Positions 39,632 to 48,043 are shown, counted from the stretch's first letter. The stretch: 64,000 bases of DNA from Streptomyces sp. Root431 (GCF_001426585.1 NZ_LMEI01000013.1:227-64226); one strand, 5' to 3'. Numbers and translations are program-made. Notes: generated by a model from the letters alone, not told the origin.

Positions 39632-40653
39632 CAGACGGCCGCCTCGCGCAGGTCGAGGCCGATGTCGAGGATCGGGGAGGAGTGCGTGAGCCCGCCGACC
39701 GCCAGGTAGTCGACGCCGGTCGCCGCGTACGCCGCGGCGTTCTCCAGGGTCAGCCGGCCCGAGGACTCCAGGACGGCGCGGCCCGCGACCAGCTCGACGG
39801 CCTCCGCGGTCTCGGCCGGGGTGAAGTTGTCGAGCAGGATCAGGTCGGCGCCCGCGTCCAGGACCTCGTGGACCTGGTGCAGCGTGTCGACCTCGACCTC
39901 GATCGGCACCTCGGGGAAGAGCTCCCGCACGGCCTTGAAGGCCTCGGCGACGCCGCCGGCCGCGACCACGTGGTTGTCCTTCACGAGGGCCGCGTCGGAG
40001 AGCGACATGCGGTGGTTGACGCCGCCGCCGCAGCGGACCGCGTACTTCTCCAGGGCGCGCAGCCCCGGGGTCGTCTTGCGGGTGTCGCGGACCTTGGCCT
40101 TCGTGCCCTCCAGGGCGTCCGCCCACGCGCGCGTGGCGGTGGCGATGCCGGAGAGGCGGCAGAGGATGTTGAGCGCGCTGCGCTCGCCGGTGAGCAGGTC
40201 GCGGGTGCGGGCGGTGACGCTGAGGAGCGTCTGCCCGGCCTCGACGCGCGCGCCGTCCTCGACGTGCCGCTCGACCTCGAACTCGTCGGCGCACACGATG
40301 GACAGGACGGCCTCGGCGACCCGCAGGCCGGCGACGACACCGGCCTCGCGGGCGGTGAAGTCGGCGGTCGCGACGGCGTCCTCGGGGACCGTCGCCACGG
40401 TCGTCACGTCGACGCCGCCGTCGAGGTCCTCGGCGATCGCGAGGTGGGCGATGTCCTCGACCTGTACGGGGTCGAGGCCGGCGTCCGCGAGGAGCTCGGC
40501 GAGCGCGGGGTCGAGCCCGCACTCGAACTCCTCGCCCTCGCCGCAGGCGCAGCCGTCGCCGCAGCCGCCGGCCTCGGGGGCCGCGGAGGGGGCGCTGATC
40601 TGGATCAGAGGGACGTCCACGGGCTCGGGACGGGCTTCCTCGGGCGTGGTCAC
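39631..40653 (-). CDS. nadC: Nicotinate-nucleotide pyrophosphorylase (quinolinate phosphoribosyltransferase)
   Basis: This 340-aa enzyme converts quinolinate and PRPP to nicotinate mononucleotide in NAD synthesis. The catalytic core starts near residue 55. Landmarks are EDLDGGVDVTT, ALNILCRLSGIAT, DTRKTTPGLR, GGGVNHRMSLSDA and the metal/phosphate-binding VEVDTLHQ. The N-terminal 50 residues are an extension with Cys 31, 35, 37 and 45 (CGDGCACG...FECG), unusual for QPRTase and able to bind metal. GTG 40653 begins the extension. It is contiguous with nadB upstream and overlaps coaX by one base. Confidence 0.95.
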   Translation of the reverse strand: MTTPEEARPEPVDVPLIQISAPSAAPEAGGCGDGCACGEGEEFECGLDPALAELLADAGLDPVQVEDIAHLAIAEDLDGGVDVTTVATVPEDAVATADFTAREAGVVAGLRVAEAVLSIVCADEFEVERHVEDGARVEAGQTLLSVTARTRDLLTGERSALNILCRLSGIATATRAWADALEGTKAKVRDTRKTTPGLRALEKYAVRCGGGVNHRMSLSDAALVKDNHVVAAGGVAEAFKAVRELFPEVPIEVEVDTLHQVHEVLDAGADLILLDNFTPAETAEAVELVAGRAVLESSGRLTLENAAAYAATGVDYLAVGGLTHSSPILDIGLDLREAAV

Positions 40654-42348
40654 TTACGGCTCCCTGGGGGCGTCGAGGGTCGGGGGAAAGTCGGGGGTGT
40701 CGGTGGTGCGGACGTCGAGGGTCCGCTCCGGGGTGAGCCGGACGACGAGGTGCCGGTGCCAGGCCGTGTCGTCCCGCTCGGGGTGGTCCTCGCGCCAGTG
40801 GCAGCCGCGGGTCTCCTCGCGGCGGCGGGCGGCGGCGACCAGGACCCGGGCGACGCACAGCAGGTTGGTGGTCTCCCAGGACTCCACGCCGGGCTCGGCG
40901 GCCTTGGTGTCGTCCGTGCCGCCCGCCAGGGCGTCGCTGTGCAGTGCGTCGAGGGCCTCGGCGGCCTCCCGCAGGCTGCGCTCGGAGCGGAGCACCCCGG
41001 CGCCGGCCGTCATGACCCGCTGGATCCGGGTCCGGGCGCCCGCCACCGGCAGCGGCAGGGTCACCGGGGCCGGGTGCGGCACCGGGGCGCCGGGCACGCG
41101 CGGGGCGGCGGCCGTGATCTCCTCGGCGATCCGCTCGGCGAAGACCAGGCCCTCCAGGAGCGAGTTCGAGGCGAGCCGGTTGGCGCCGTGGACGCCGGTG
41201 CAGGCGACCTCGCCGCACGCGTACAGGCCGGGGACCGTGGTCCGGCCGCGCAGGTCCGTGCGGATGCCGCCGGAGGCGTAGTGCGCGGCGGGGGCGACCG
41301 GGATCGGCTCGGTCACCGGGTCGATGCCGTGGAGGCGGCAGGCGGCCAGGATCGTGGGGAAGCGCTCCGCCCACATCTCGGCGCCGAAGTGACGGGCGTC
41401 GAGGTACATGTGCTCGGTGCCCTGCTCCAGCATCCGGCGCGTGATCGCCTTGGCGACGATGTCGCGGGGCGCGAGCTCGGCCAGCTCGTGCTGCCCGAGC
41501 ATGAAGCGGATCCCGTCGGCGTCGACCAGGTGCGCGCCCTCGCCCCGGACCGCCTCGGAGACCAGCGGCTGCTGGCCCTCGGAGTCGGCGCCGAGGAAGA
41601 GCACCGTCGGGTGGAACTGCACGAACTCCAGGTCGGAGACCTCGGCCCCGGCGCGCAGCGCGAGCGCGACGCCGTCGCCGGTGGAGACCGCGGGGTTGGT
41701 GGTGGCGGAGAAGACCTGGCCCATGCCGCCGGTGGCGAGGACCACGGCGGGGGCGTGGACGGCTCCGACGCCGTCGTGCTGGCCCTCGCCCATGACGTGC
41801 AGGGTCACCCCGGCCGTACGGCCCTCGGCGTCGGTGAGGAGGTCCAGGACGAGCGCGTGCTCGATGAAGCGCACGCCCCCGTCCCGTATCGCCTCGACCA
41901 GGGCGCGGGAGATCTCGGCGCCGGTCGCGTCGCCGCCTGCGTGCGCGATCCGGCGGCGGTGGTGGCCGCCCTCGCGGGTCAGCGCGATCTCGCCCTCGGC
42001 GGTCTTGTCGAAGTCGGCGCCGGTCGCGATGAGGCGGCGGACGGCGGCCGGGCCCTCGGTGACGAGCAGCCGCACGGCCTCCTCGTCGCAGAGGCCCGCT
42101 CCGGCGACGAGCGTGTCGTCGAGGTGCTGCTCGGGGCTGTCGCCCTCGCCGAGCGCGGCGGCGATGCCGCCCTGTGCCCAGCGGGTGGAGCCGTCGTCGA
42201 GCCGGGCCTTGGTGACGACGACGGTACGGAGCCCGGCGGCGGTGCAGCGCAGGGCGGCGGTGAGGCCCGCGACGCCGGAGCCGACCACGACGACATCGGC
42301 GTCGATGGCCCAGCCCGGTGCGGGCGCGTGCAGCCGTATTCCGGTCAC
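40654..42348 (-). CDS. nadB: L-aspartate oxidase
   Basis: This 564-aa flavoenzyme oxidises L-aspartate to iminoaspartate, the first step of de novo NAD synthesis. The FAD-binding motif DADVVVVGSGVAGLTAAL lies at residues 17-34, GGIAAALGEGDS near 60, and the succinate-dehydrogenase-family catalytic region RREGGH-like (LTREGGHHRRRIAHAGGDATG split near 130-150). HPTVLF and HYASGGIRTD are also present. GTG 42348 overlaps the panC stop by 4 bp. nadA (quinolinate synthase) is not in this window; the next step therefore depends on a gene elsewhere. Confidence 0.95.
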   Translation of the reverse strand: MTGIRLHAPAPGWAIDADVVVVGSGVAGLTAALRCTAAGLRTVVVTKARLDDGSTRWAQGGIAAALGEGDSPEQHLDDTLVAGAGLCDEEAVRLLVTEGPAAVRRLIATGADFDKTAEGEIALTREGGHHRRRIAHAGGDATGAEISRALVEAIRDGGVRFIEHALVLDLLTDAEGRTAGVTLHVMGEGQHDGVGAVHAPAVVLATGGMGQVFSATTNPAVSTGDGVALALRAGAEVSDLEFVQFHPTVLFLGADSEGQQPLVSEAVRGEGAHLVDADGIRFMLGQHELAELAPRDIVAKAITRRMLEQGTEHMYLDARHFGAEMWAERFPTILAACRLHGIDPVTEPIPVAPAAHYASGGIRTDLRGRTTVPGLYACGEVACTGVHGANRLASNSLLEGLVFAERIAEEITAAAPRVPGAPVPHPAPVTLPLPVAGARTRIQRVMTAGAGVLRSERSLREAAEALDALHSDALAGGTDDTKAAEPGVESWETTNLLCVARVLVAAARRREETRGCHWREDHPERDDTAWHRHLVVRLTPERTLDVRTTDTPDFPPTLDAPREP

Positions 42349-43424
42349 TTGGTGGCTCCGAAGGTCAGGGGGATGTTGTCGATGAGCCGCGTGGTCCCCA
42401 CCCGCGCGGCGACGGCGAGGACCGCCTCGCCGTCGTGGTCGCCGGCGACCTCGGTGAAGTCGGCCGGGTCGACGAGGGCCAGGTAGTCGAGGGTGAGCGG
42501 CGGCTCGGCCTTCGCCGCCTCGTCGAGGACGGCGCGGGCGGCTGCCCTGACGGCCTCTGCGGCACCGCCCTCGGCCGCCTGCGCGACCGCGTGGGCGTCG
42601 GCGGCGGCCCGGGCCTCGCCGAGCCGCGAGAGCGCCTCCGCGCGGGTCTCGGCCCGGCCCTGGGCGCCCGGCAGGGAGGCGGCACGCGCGCGCAGCGCCT
42701 CCTGGGCGGCGAGCCGCTCGCGGCCGGCGAACAGCGCGCCGGACAGCGCGAGGGCGGTACGGCGCTCCTCGGCCGACAGGTAGCGGTTGCGGCTGGAGAG
42801 GGCGAGGCCGTCGGTCTCGCGGACGGTCTCGACGCCGACGATCTCGACCGGGAAGTTCAGGTCGCGGGCCATGCGCCGGATCAGGGCCAGCTGCTGGGCG
42901 TCCTTCTGTCCGAAGAAGGCCAGGTCGGGCGAGGTCAGGTGGAGGAGCTTCGCGACGACGGTCAGCATGCCGTCGAAGTGGCCGGGCCGGGAGGCGCCTT
43001 CGAGGCGCTCGCCCATGGGGCCCGCGGTGATCCGGACCTGGGGCTCGCCGCCGGGGTAGACCTCGTCGGCGGAGGGGGCGAAGACGACGCTCGCGCCCGC
43101 GTCGAAGGCCAGCTCCAGGTCGGCTTCGAGGGTGCGGGGGTAGCGGTCGAGGTCCTCGCCCGCGCCGAACTGGAGCGGGTTCACGAAGACGGTGACGACG
43201 ACGAAGCCCTGGGCTCCGACGCGCTCGCGGGCGGTACGGATCAGGGTGGCGTGGCCTTCGTGGAGGGCGCCCATCGTCATGACGACGGCGTTGCGGCCGG
43301 GCCGGCCGTGGTGGGCCGCGGCGTCCCGGAGGTCCTCGACCGTGGGCACCAGCTCGGCCGGCCGGTGGCGGACGGGCCGGCCGCCCTCGGCGCTCGTGGC
43401 GCTCGTGCGGGCGAACAGGGTCAT
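42345..43424 (-). CDS. panC: Pantothenate synthetase
   Basis: This 359-aa enzyme condenses pantoate and beta-alanine with ATP. It has the class I nucleotidyltransferase motifs MTMGALHEGH (residues 49-58), FVNPLQF near 80, DRYPRT near 92, FFGQKDAQQ near 165 and SSRNRYLS (KMSKS-like) near 210. At 359 aa it is longer than the usual 280-310 owing to an Ala/Arg-rich insert near 240-290 and an N-terminal extension. ATG 43424 overlaps the upstream DUF2520 gene stop by 4 bp. It sits in the pan/nad/coaX operon. Confidence 0.95.
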   Translation of the reverse strand: MTLFARTSATSAEGGRPVRHRPAELVPTVEDLRDAAAHHGRPGRNAVVMTMGALHEGHATLIRTARERVGAQGFVVVTVFVNPLQFGAGEDLDRYPRTLEADLELAFDAGASVVFAPSADEVYPGGEPQVRITAGPMGERLEGASRPGHFDGMLTVVAKLLHLTSPDLAFFGQKDAQQLALIRRMARDLNFPVEIVGVETVRETDGLALSSRNRYLSAEERRTALALSGALFAGRERLAAQEALRARAASLPGAQGRAETRAEALSRLGEARAAADAHAVAQAAEGGAAEAVRAAARAVLDEAAKAEPPLTLDYLALVDPADFTEVAGDHDGEAVLAVAARVGTTRLIDNIPLTFGATK

Positions 43425-44398
43425 CGGTCGTCTCCTTGCGGCCCGGCGGCTCCTTGCGGCCCGTCGGCGGCGGTGGTGCTGTCGGCGGCGAGTACGCCCA
43501 GCAGGTCCTCGGCCAGCTCGGGCTTGAGCAGGCCGTGCGCGAGCGCCCGGTCGGCGGTCGTGCGGGCCATCGCCAGGTAGCCGGCGACGGTGCCGGGCGC
43601 GTGCTTGCGCAGCTCGGCGACGTGGGCGGCGACCGTACCGGCGTCACCGCGCGCGACGGGTCCGGTGAGGGCCGCGTCCCCGGACCGCAGCGCGTTGTCC
43701 AGGGCGGCGCCGAGGAGCGGGCCGAGCATGCGGTCGGGTGCGGCGACGCCGGCCTTGCGGAGCAGCTCCATCGACTGGGCCACCAGGGTGACCAGGTGGT
43801 TCGCGCCGAGGGCGAGGGCCGCGTGGTAGAGCGGCCGGGCGTCCTCGGCGATCCACTCGGGCTCGCCGCCCATCTCGATCACCAGGGCCTCGGCCGCGAG
43901 CCGCAGCTCCTCGGGCGCGGTCACCCCGAAGGAGCAGCCGGCCAGCCGCTGGACGTCCACGGGCGTGCCGGTGAAGGTCATCGCGGGGTGCAGGGCGAGC
44001 GGGAGGGCGCCGGCCCGGCGGACGGGGTCGAGGACCCGTACCCCGTACCGCCCGGAGGTGTGCACGAGCAGCTGTCCCGGCCGTACGGCTCCGGTGTCGG
44101 CGAGGCCCTCGACCAGACCCGGCAGGGCGTCGTCCGGGACCGTCAGGAGGACCAGGTCGGCGAGGGCGAGGACGCGGGCGGGCTCGACGACGGGGACGTC
44201 GGGCAGGAGCTCGGCGGCGCGGCGCCGGGAGCGGTCGGAGACCGCCGAGACGGCGACGGGGCGGTGGCCCGCGAGCCGGAGCGAGGCGGCGAGGGCGGGG
44301 CCCACGCGGCCCGCGCCGACGACTCCGACGGTGAGCCGGGCGGGCCGGTCCTCGGGGCGGGGCTCCGGTCGGGGCTCTGGCGCTGTGGGTGCGTTCAC
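43421..44398 (-). CDS. Rossmann-like / DUF2520 oxidoreductase-like protein
   Basis: This 325-aa protein has an N-terminal NAD(P)-binding domain with GVVGAGRVGPALAASL near residue 26 and VLLTVPDDALPGLV near 87. A DUF2520 C-terminal helical domain follows, with ALHPAMTFTG near 137 and ALALGANHLVTL near 195. The family resembles F420-dependent NADP reductases and ketopantoate/6-phosphogluconate dehydrogenases, so a link to pantoate supply for panC is plausible but unproven. GTG 44398 is the start. It is the first gene of the five-gene minus-strand operon ending with coaX. Confidence 0.85.
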   Translation of the reverse strand: MNAPTAPEPRPEPRPEDRPARLTVGVVGAGRVGPALAASLRLAGHRPVAVSAVSDRSRRRAAELLPDVPVVEPARVLALADLVLLTVPDDALPGLVEGLADTGAVRPGQLLVHTSGRYGVRVLDPVRRAGALPLALHPAMTFTGTPVDVQRLAGCSFGVTAPEELRLAAEALVIEMGGEPEWIAEDARPLYHAALALGANHLVTLVAQSMELLRKAGVAAPDRMLGPLLGAALDNALRSGDAALTGPVARGDAGTVAAHVAELRKHAPGTVAGYLAMARTTADRALAHGLLKPELAEDLLGVLAADSTTAADGPQGAAGPQGDDR

Positions 44399-44524
44399 GG
44401 TGGGGACGGCCTTCCGTTCCAGTCCTCGGCGGGTACCGGACGATTTCTGGTCATGCTACGCCAGCGTTTCGCGTCGGCTCCGTGGCTGTCCACAGGGTGT
44501 GGGCGGCGGTGTGATGATCGCCCC

Positions 44525-45754
44525 ATGGACAGGAACACGGACCTGAACGCGGACACGGACACGGGCATGGGCACGGACATGGACACGGACATGGACACCG
44601 ACACGGATCCCGTGGACGAGGAAGCGGCCCGGCTGTACCGGGCGAAGCTCTGGGGCGACGCCGAGCGGAAGCTGTGGGGCACCTCCGTCGACGGCACGGT
44701 CGGACAGCGGCTGCGCGAGCTCGCCGACTGGACGGAGCTCGCCGGCCACGGGGACACCCCCGTCGACATGTACGGCAACGGGCCGGTGGAGGAGGTCGAG
44801 CGGCGCGTGGCCGAGGAGCTCGGCCTGCCCGCCGCCGTGTTCTTCCCGACCGGCACGATGGCCCAGCAGGTCGCGCTGCGCTGCTGGGCCGGGCGCACCG
44901 GCAGCCCCGTCGTCGCCCTCCACCCGCTCGCCCACCCCGAGGTCCACGAGGGCGGGGCGCTGGCGGCGGTCTCCGGGCTCCGCACGGTCCACCCGACCGA
45001 CGAGCCGCGGCTGCCGACGGCCCAGGAGGTGCGCGACCACCCGGAGCCCTTCGGGACGCTGATGCTGGAGCTGCCGCTGCGCGACGCCGGCTTCGTCCTG
45101 CCCTCCTGGGAGGAGCTGACGGAGGTCGTCGAGGCCGCCCGGGAGCGGGACGCGGTGGTCCACTTCGACGGCGCGCGCCTGTGGGAGTGCACGACGGCTT
45201 TCGGCCGCGGGCTCGCGGAGATCGCGGGGCTCGCCGACAGCGTGTACGTCTCGTTCTACAAGTCCCTCGGCGGCATGTCCGGGGCCGCGCTCGCGGGTCC
45301 CGAGGACGTCATGGAGGAGGCCCGGGTCTGGCGGCACCGGTACGGCGGGCTGGTCGCCCAGCAGTACCCGGCGGCGCTCTCCGCGCTCCGGGGCCTCGCC
45401 GTCGAGCTGCCCCGGCTGCCCTCGTACGTGCGGCACGCGCGCGTGGTGGCCGAAGCGCTGCGGGAGGAGCTCGCGAAGGCGGGCGTGGGCTGGTTCCGGG
45501 TCCACCCGGAGGTCCCGCACACCCACCAGTTCCAGGTCTGGCTCCCGTACGCCCCCGAGGCCCTGACGGCCGCGGCCGTCGCGCAGACCGAGGCCACCGG
45601 AACCGCCCTCTTCCGCCGCTGGTTCGGCCCGGGCGCGGGCGGCCCGCCGGGGGTCGCCGTGACGGAGCTGACGGTGGCGGGGCCGGGGCTCGAGTGGACG
45701 GCGGCGGACGTACGGGCGGCGGTACGGGACTTCCTGTCCCGGATCGAGGAGTGA
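44525..45754 (+). CDS. Threonine aldolase family PLP enzyme
   Basis: This 409-aa fold-type I PLP enzyme resembles low-specificity threonine aldolases (beta-eliminating lyase family), which split threonine or other beta-hydroxy amino acids to glycine and aldehyde. Recognisable parts are GNGPVEEVERRVAEELG near 82, FFPTGTMAQQVAL near 104, HFDGARLWE near 213, and the PLP-lysine segment YVSFYKSLGG near 243. The first 30 residues are a TD/MD repeat encoded by a hexamer-like tract and are probably disordered. ATG 44525 starts that repeat; the true start might lie after it. It is divergent from the pan/nad operon. Confidence 0.88.
   Translation: MDRNTDLNADTDTGMGTDMDTDMDTDTDPVDEEAARLYRAKLWGDAERKLWGTSVDGTVGQRLRELADWTELAGHGDTPVDMYGNGPVEEVERRVAEELGLPAAVFFPTGTMAQQVALRCWAGRTGSPVVALHPLAHPEVHEGGALAAVSGLRTVHPTDEPRLPTAQEVRDHPEPFGTLMLELPLRDAGFVLPSWEELTEVVEAARERDAVVHFDGARLWECTTAFGRGLAEIAGLADSVYVSFYKSLGGMSGAALAGPEDVMEEARVWRHRYGGLVAQQYPAALSALRGLAVELPRLPSYVRHARVVAEALREELAKAGVGWFRVHPEVPHTHQFQVWLPYAPEALTAAAVAQTEATGTALFRRWFGPGAGGPPGVAVTELTVAGPGLEWTAADVRAAVRDFLSRIEE
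44531..44606 (+). repeat. ACGGACATGG-type microsatellite in the 5' end of the aldolase gene
   Basis: The first 25 codons consist of imperfect 6- and 12-bp units (GACACG, GACATG, GGCATG). They encode alternating Thr-Asp and Met-Asp. Each unit is a multiple of three, so length changes keep the frame. Several ATG codons inside the tract could each serve as start. Confidence 0.85.
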
Positions 45755-45791
45755 GCCGGCGGGCCCGTCAGAGAGCCGGCGGGCCCGTCAG
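45753..45791. repeat. Tandem 20-bp duplication at convergent gene junction
   Basis: The 19-bp word GAGCCGGCGGGCCCGTCAG occurs at 45753-45771 and again at 45773-45791. It starts within the aldolase stop and ends within the next minus-strand gene. It contains GCCGGC and GGGCCC palindromes and might weakly terminate transcription. Confidence 0.85.
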
Positions 45792-46003
45792 CACGAGCGG
45801 GGACGGGACCGGCGCAGCCATCGGTGCAGAGCCGTGCGGAGCGGGCCGCGCGCCGGGCGGCCCGCCACTACCCGCTCGAAGCGGCGGCGGTCGACGACCG
45901 ACCGCACCACGGCGACGTCGTGGGTGCCGGGCGCCGGGGGCATCGGGTCGCCGAGCCGGGCGGCGCGGTACGTGTCGAAGAGGTACTGATGCAGCGCGTT
46001 CAT
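45788..46003 (-). CDS. Small basic protein of unknown function (71 aa)
   Basis: This 71-aa frame reads MNALHQYLFDTYRAARLGDP and then PAPGTHDVAVVRSVVDRRRF, ending in an Arg-rich tail with WLRRSRPRSC. The mix of an aromatic N-terminal helix and a conserved-looking middle, plus normal codon bias and twin operators upstream, favours a real gene. ATG 46003 lies 42 bp from the first TTGACG palindrome, so the divergent ArsR-type regulator probably controls it. No family is recognised. Confidence 0.6.
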   Translation of the reverse strand: MNALHQYLFDTYRAARLGDPMPPAPGTHDVAVVRSVVDRRRFERVVAGRPARGPLRTALHRWLRRSRPRSC

Positions 46004-46044
46004 GGCCTCACCGTGCGCCGCGCCCCGGCGCCCTGGCGCGCCAC

Positions 46045-46061
46045 TTGACGGCTCCCGTCAA
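46045..46061. promoter_or_regulatory. Operator palindrome 1 (TTGACG-n5-CGTCAA)
   Basis: TTGACGGCTCCCGTCAA is a perfect 6-bp dyad with a 5-bp spacer, followed by ACGGCGC. A second copy with the same flank lies 47 bp downstream. Both are in the divergent region between the 71-aa gene and the ArsR-type regulator. Confidence 0.8.
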
Positions 46062-46091
46062 ACGGCGCTCCCGGGCCGACCCGCCCGCCGA

Positions 46092-46108
46092 TTGACGGCA
46101 CTCGTCAA
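46092..46108. promoter_or_regulatory. Operator palindrome 2 (TTGACG-n5-CGTCAA)
   Basis: TTGACGGCACTCGTCAA repeats the dyad of the first site and its trailing ACGGCGC. Spacing of 47 bp is close to 4.5 helical turns. The regulator GTG start lies 43 bp downstream, consistent with autoregulation. Confidence 0.8.
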
Positions 46109-46150
46109 ACGGCGCGACACCACCCCCACCGCACCCCGCACCATGGGGGC

Positions 46151-47239
46151 GTGAGCGTGACGATCGACATCACCGGACTGCCGCAGGAGCGCATCGCCTT
46201 CTGCCCCTCGCCCCTGGCCGAGCTGGGCGCCGCCCTGCACGCCCTGGCCGAGCCGGCGCACCACCCCCGGCTGCACGCCTGGACGACCACGACCGCCGCC
46301 GCCCTCAAGCCCGAGCTCGCGGACCGGCTCCACGAGGCCGACTTCATGTGGCGCTCCACGCGCGCGGACATCCTCCTGCCGCCGCACCCCCGGGGGACCC
46401 TCGCGGAGGAGCTGGACGACCTCGATCGCATGGACGACGAGAAGTACGTGGGCTCGGCCCTGGAGATCTCCTGCGCCAGCCACTACACGCGCGGTGCGCC
46501 GTCCCCGCTCGTCGACGAGCGGATGCGCCGCCGCGCCCTCGACCTGGCCGCCGCGCGCGGGCCCCGGCAGGTCGCCTTCGTGGAGCGGATGCTCGCCGAC
46601 CCGCCCGGCACGCGCGCGTGGATCCGACGGCTCCTGGAGGACTGCGACGAGGCCTTCTTCGCCGACACCTGGCGCCGCGTCTGCGTGCAGCTCGCCGCCG
46701 ACGCCCGCCACAAGACCGAGCTGATGCGCCGCAAGGGCCTCGCCGAGGCCGTCACCGCCGCCTCGGCCGCGATGGTCCTGGAGGAGGACGAGCAGGGCTC
46801 CCGGATCGTCGCCGACAAGCTGCTCCAGGGACGGACGAGCGCCGAGGGCTCCGGCGTGACGTTCCTGCCGACCGCCTTCGGCTGGCCGCACCTCGTCGCC
46901 CTGCACACCCCCGGCTGGCAGCCGGTCGTCCAGTACCCCGTGCCCACCCGCGACCTCGGCGACGCCGCCGCGACCCAGGCCGTCAAGCTGCGCCTGGAAG
47001 CGATCGCGCACCCGATGCGGATGCGGCTGTGCCGCAGCCTCGCCCGGGGCTCGTACTCGACGGGCGAGCTGGCCGACTCGCACGGCATCACCGCCCCCGA
47101 GGTGTCCCGCCACGTCGCCGTCCTGAAGAAGGCCGGCCTCGTCATCACGCAGCGCCGCGGCCGGTACGTCCTGCACCAGCTCGACGTGACCGCCGTCGCC
47201 CGGCTCGGCAGCGACTTCCTGGAGAGCGTGCTGCGCTAG
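46151..47239 (+). CDS. ArsR-type HTH regulator with long N-terminal domain (DUF5937-like)
   Basis: This 362-aa protein has a C-terminal ArsR winged helix (about residues 285-345: RLEAIAHPMRMRLCRSLARG, ELADSHGITAPEVSRHVAVL). A 270-residue N-terminal domain of the DUF5937 type precedes it (ERIAFCPSPLAELGAALHAL). Such long ArsR-like proteins are common in Streptomyces and their ligands are mostly unknown. Start is GTG 46151; a second GTG six bases later is possible. Twin TTGACG palindromes lie upstream, facing the 71-aa gene. It ends 10 bp before the convergent response regulator gene. Confidence 0.85.
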   Translation: MSVTIDITGLPQERIAFCPSPLAELGAALHALAEPAHHPRLHAWTTTTAAALKPELADRLHEADFMWRSTRADILLPPHPRGTLAEELDDLDRMDDEKYVGSALEISCASHYTRGAPSPLVDERMRRRALDLAAARGPRQVAFVERMLADPPGTRAWIRRLLEDCDEAFFADTWRRVCVQLAADARHKTELMRRKGLAEAVTAASAAMVLEEDEQGSRIVADKLLQGRTSAEGSGVTFLPTAFGWPHLVALHTPGWQPVVQYPVPTRDLGDAAATQAVKLRLEAIAHPMRMRLCRSLARGSYSTGELADSHGITAPEVSRHVAVLKKAGLVITQRRGRYVLHQLDVTAVARLGSDFLESVLR

Positions 47240-47249
47240 GACCGGGACG

Positions 47250-47930
47250 CTACGCGGCGCCGCCGCCCGCGCGGACCAGGCCCGACTCGTACGCGAGGAC
47301 GACGACCTGGACCCGGTCGCGCAGGCCCAGCTTGGTCAGGATCCGGCCCACGTGGGTCTTCACGGTCGCCTCCGAGAGGACGAGCCGGGCGGCGATCTCG
47401 CCGTTCGACAGGCCCTGCGCGACGAGCATCATCACCTCGCGCTCCCGGTCCGTGAGCCGCGCGAGCGCGCTGTCGACGGCCCGCGTCTCCTTGCCCGTCG
47501 ACGGCAGCATCGGCGAGAAGCGGTCGAGCAGCCGCCGGGTCGTCGACGGCGCCACGACCGCGTCGCCGCTGTGCACCGAGCGGATCGCGCCGAGCAGCTC
47601 CGCCGGCGGCACGTCCTTCAGCATGAAGCCGCTCGCGCCCGCCTTCAGCCCCGAGAACGCGTACTCGTCGAGGTCGAAGGTCGTCAGGATCAGCACCTTC
47701 GGCGCGCCCGGCTGCGAGCAGATCCGCCGGGTCGTCTCCACCCCGTCCAGCTTCGGCATGCGCACGTCCATCAGGACGACGTCGACCGCCGTGGACCGCA
47801 GGACCTCCAGCGCCTCCACACCGTCACCGGCCTCCGCCACGACCTCCATGTCCGGCTGGGCGGCGAGCACCATGCGGAAACCGGTGCGCAGCAGCACCTG
47901 GTCGTCGACGAGCATCACGCGGATGGACAT
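47250..47930 (-). CDS. NarL/LuxR-family response regulator
   Basis: This 226-aa response regulator has a receiver domain (VMLVDDQVLLR, phospho-Asp in VLMDVRMPKLDG near residue 54, TTFDLDEYA, Lys in MLKDVPP) and a LuxR HTH (LTDREREVMMLVAQGLSNGEIAARL...VKTHVGRILTKLGLRDR). It pairs with the histidine kinase encoded 113 bp upstream. The gap between kinase and regulator is filled with short direct repeats. ATG 47930 starts the conserved sequence. The signal and target genes are unknown. Confidence 0.93.
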   Translation of the reverse strand: MSIRVMLVDDQVLLRTGFRMVLAAQPDMEVVAEAGDGVEALEVLRSTAVDVVLMDVRMPKLDGVETTRRICSQPGAPKVLILTTFDLDEYAFSGLKAGASGFMLKDVPPAELLGAIRSVHSGDAVVAPSTTRRLLDRFSPMLPSTGKETRAVDSALARLTDREREVMMLVAQGLSNGEIAARLVLSEATVKTHVGRILTKLGLRDRVQVVVLAYESGLVRAGGGAA

Positions 47931-47950
47931 GAGGTCAGTTCCTTAAAGAT

Positions 47951-48033
47951 CGTCGGAAGGTCGTCGGAAGAGCGCCGTCGGAAGGCGTCAATGGATCGTC
48001 GTCGGCGAGCGGTGGACGGTCGTCGGCGAGCGG
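47951..48033. repeat. Short direct repeats between kinase and regulator genes
   Basis: CGTCGGAAG occurs at 47951, 47962 and 47976. CGTCGGCGAGCGG occurs at 48000-48012 and 48021-48033. All share the CGTCGG core. The 113-bp spacer is thus built almost entirely from repeats, possibly slippage products or tandem protein-binding half-sites. Confidence 0.8.
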
Positions 48034-48043
48034 GAGATCGTCG

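Noticed and set aside
44486..44494. DnaA-box-like CTGTCCACA upstream of the aldolase gene
   Set aside because: A single 8-of-9 match without a cluster or AT-rich unwinding region gives no support for an origin.
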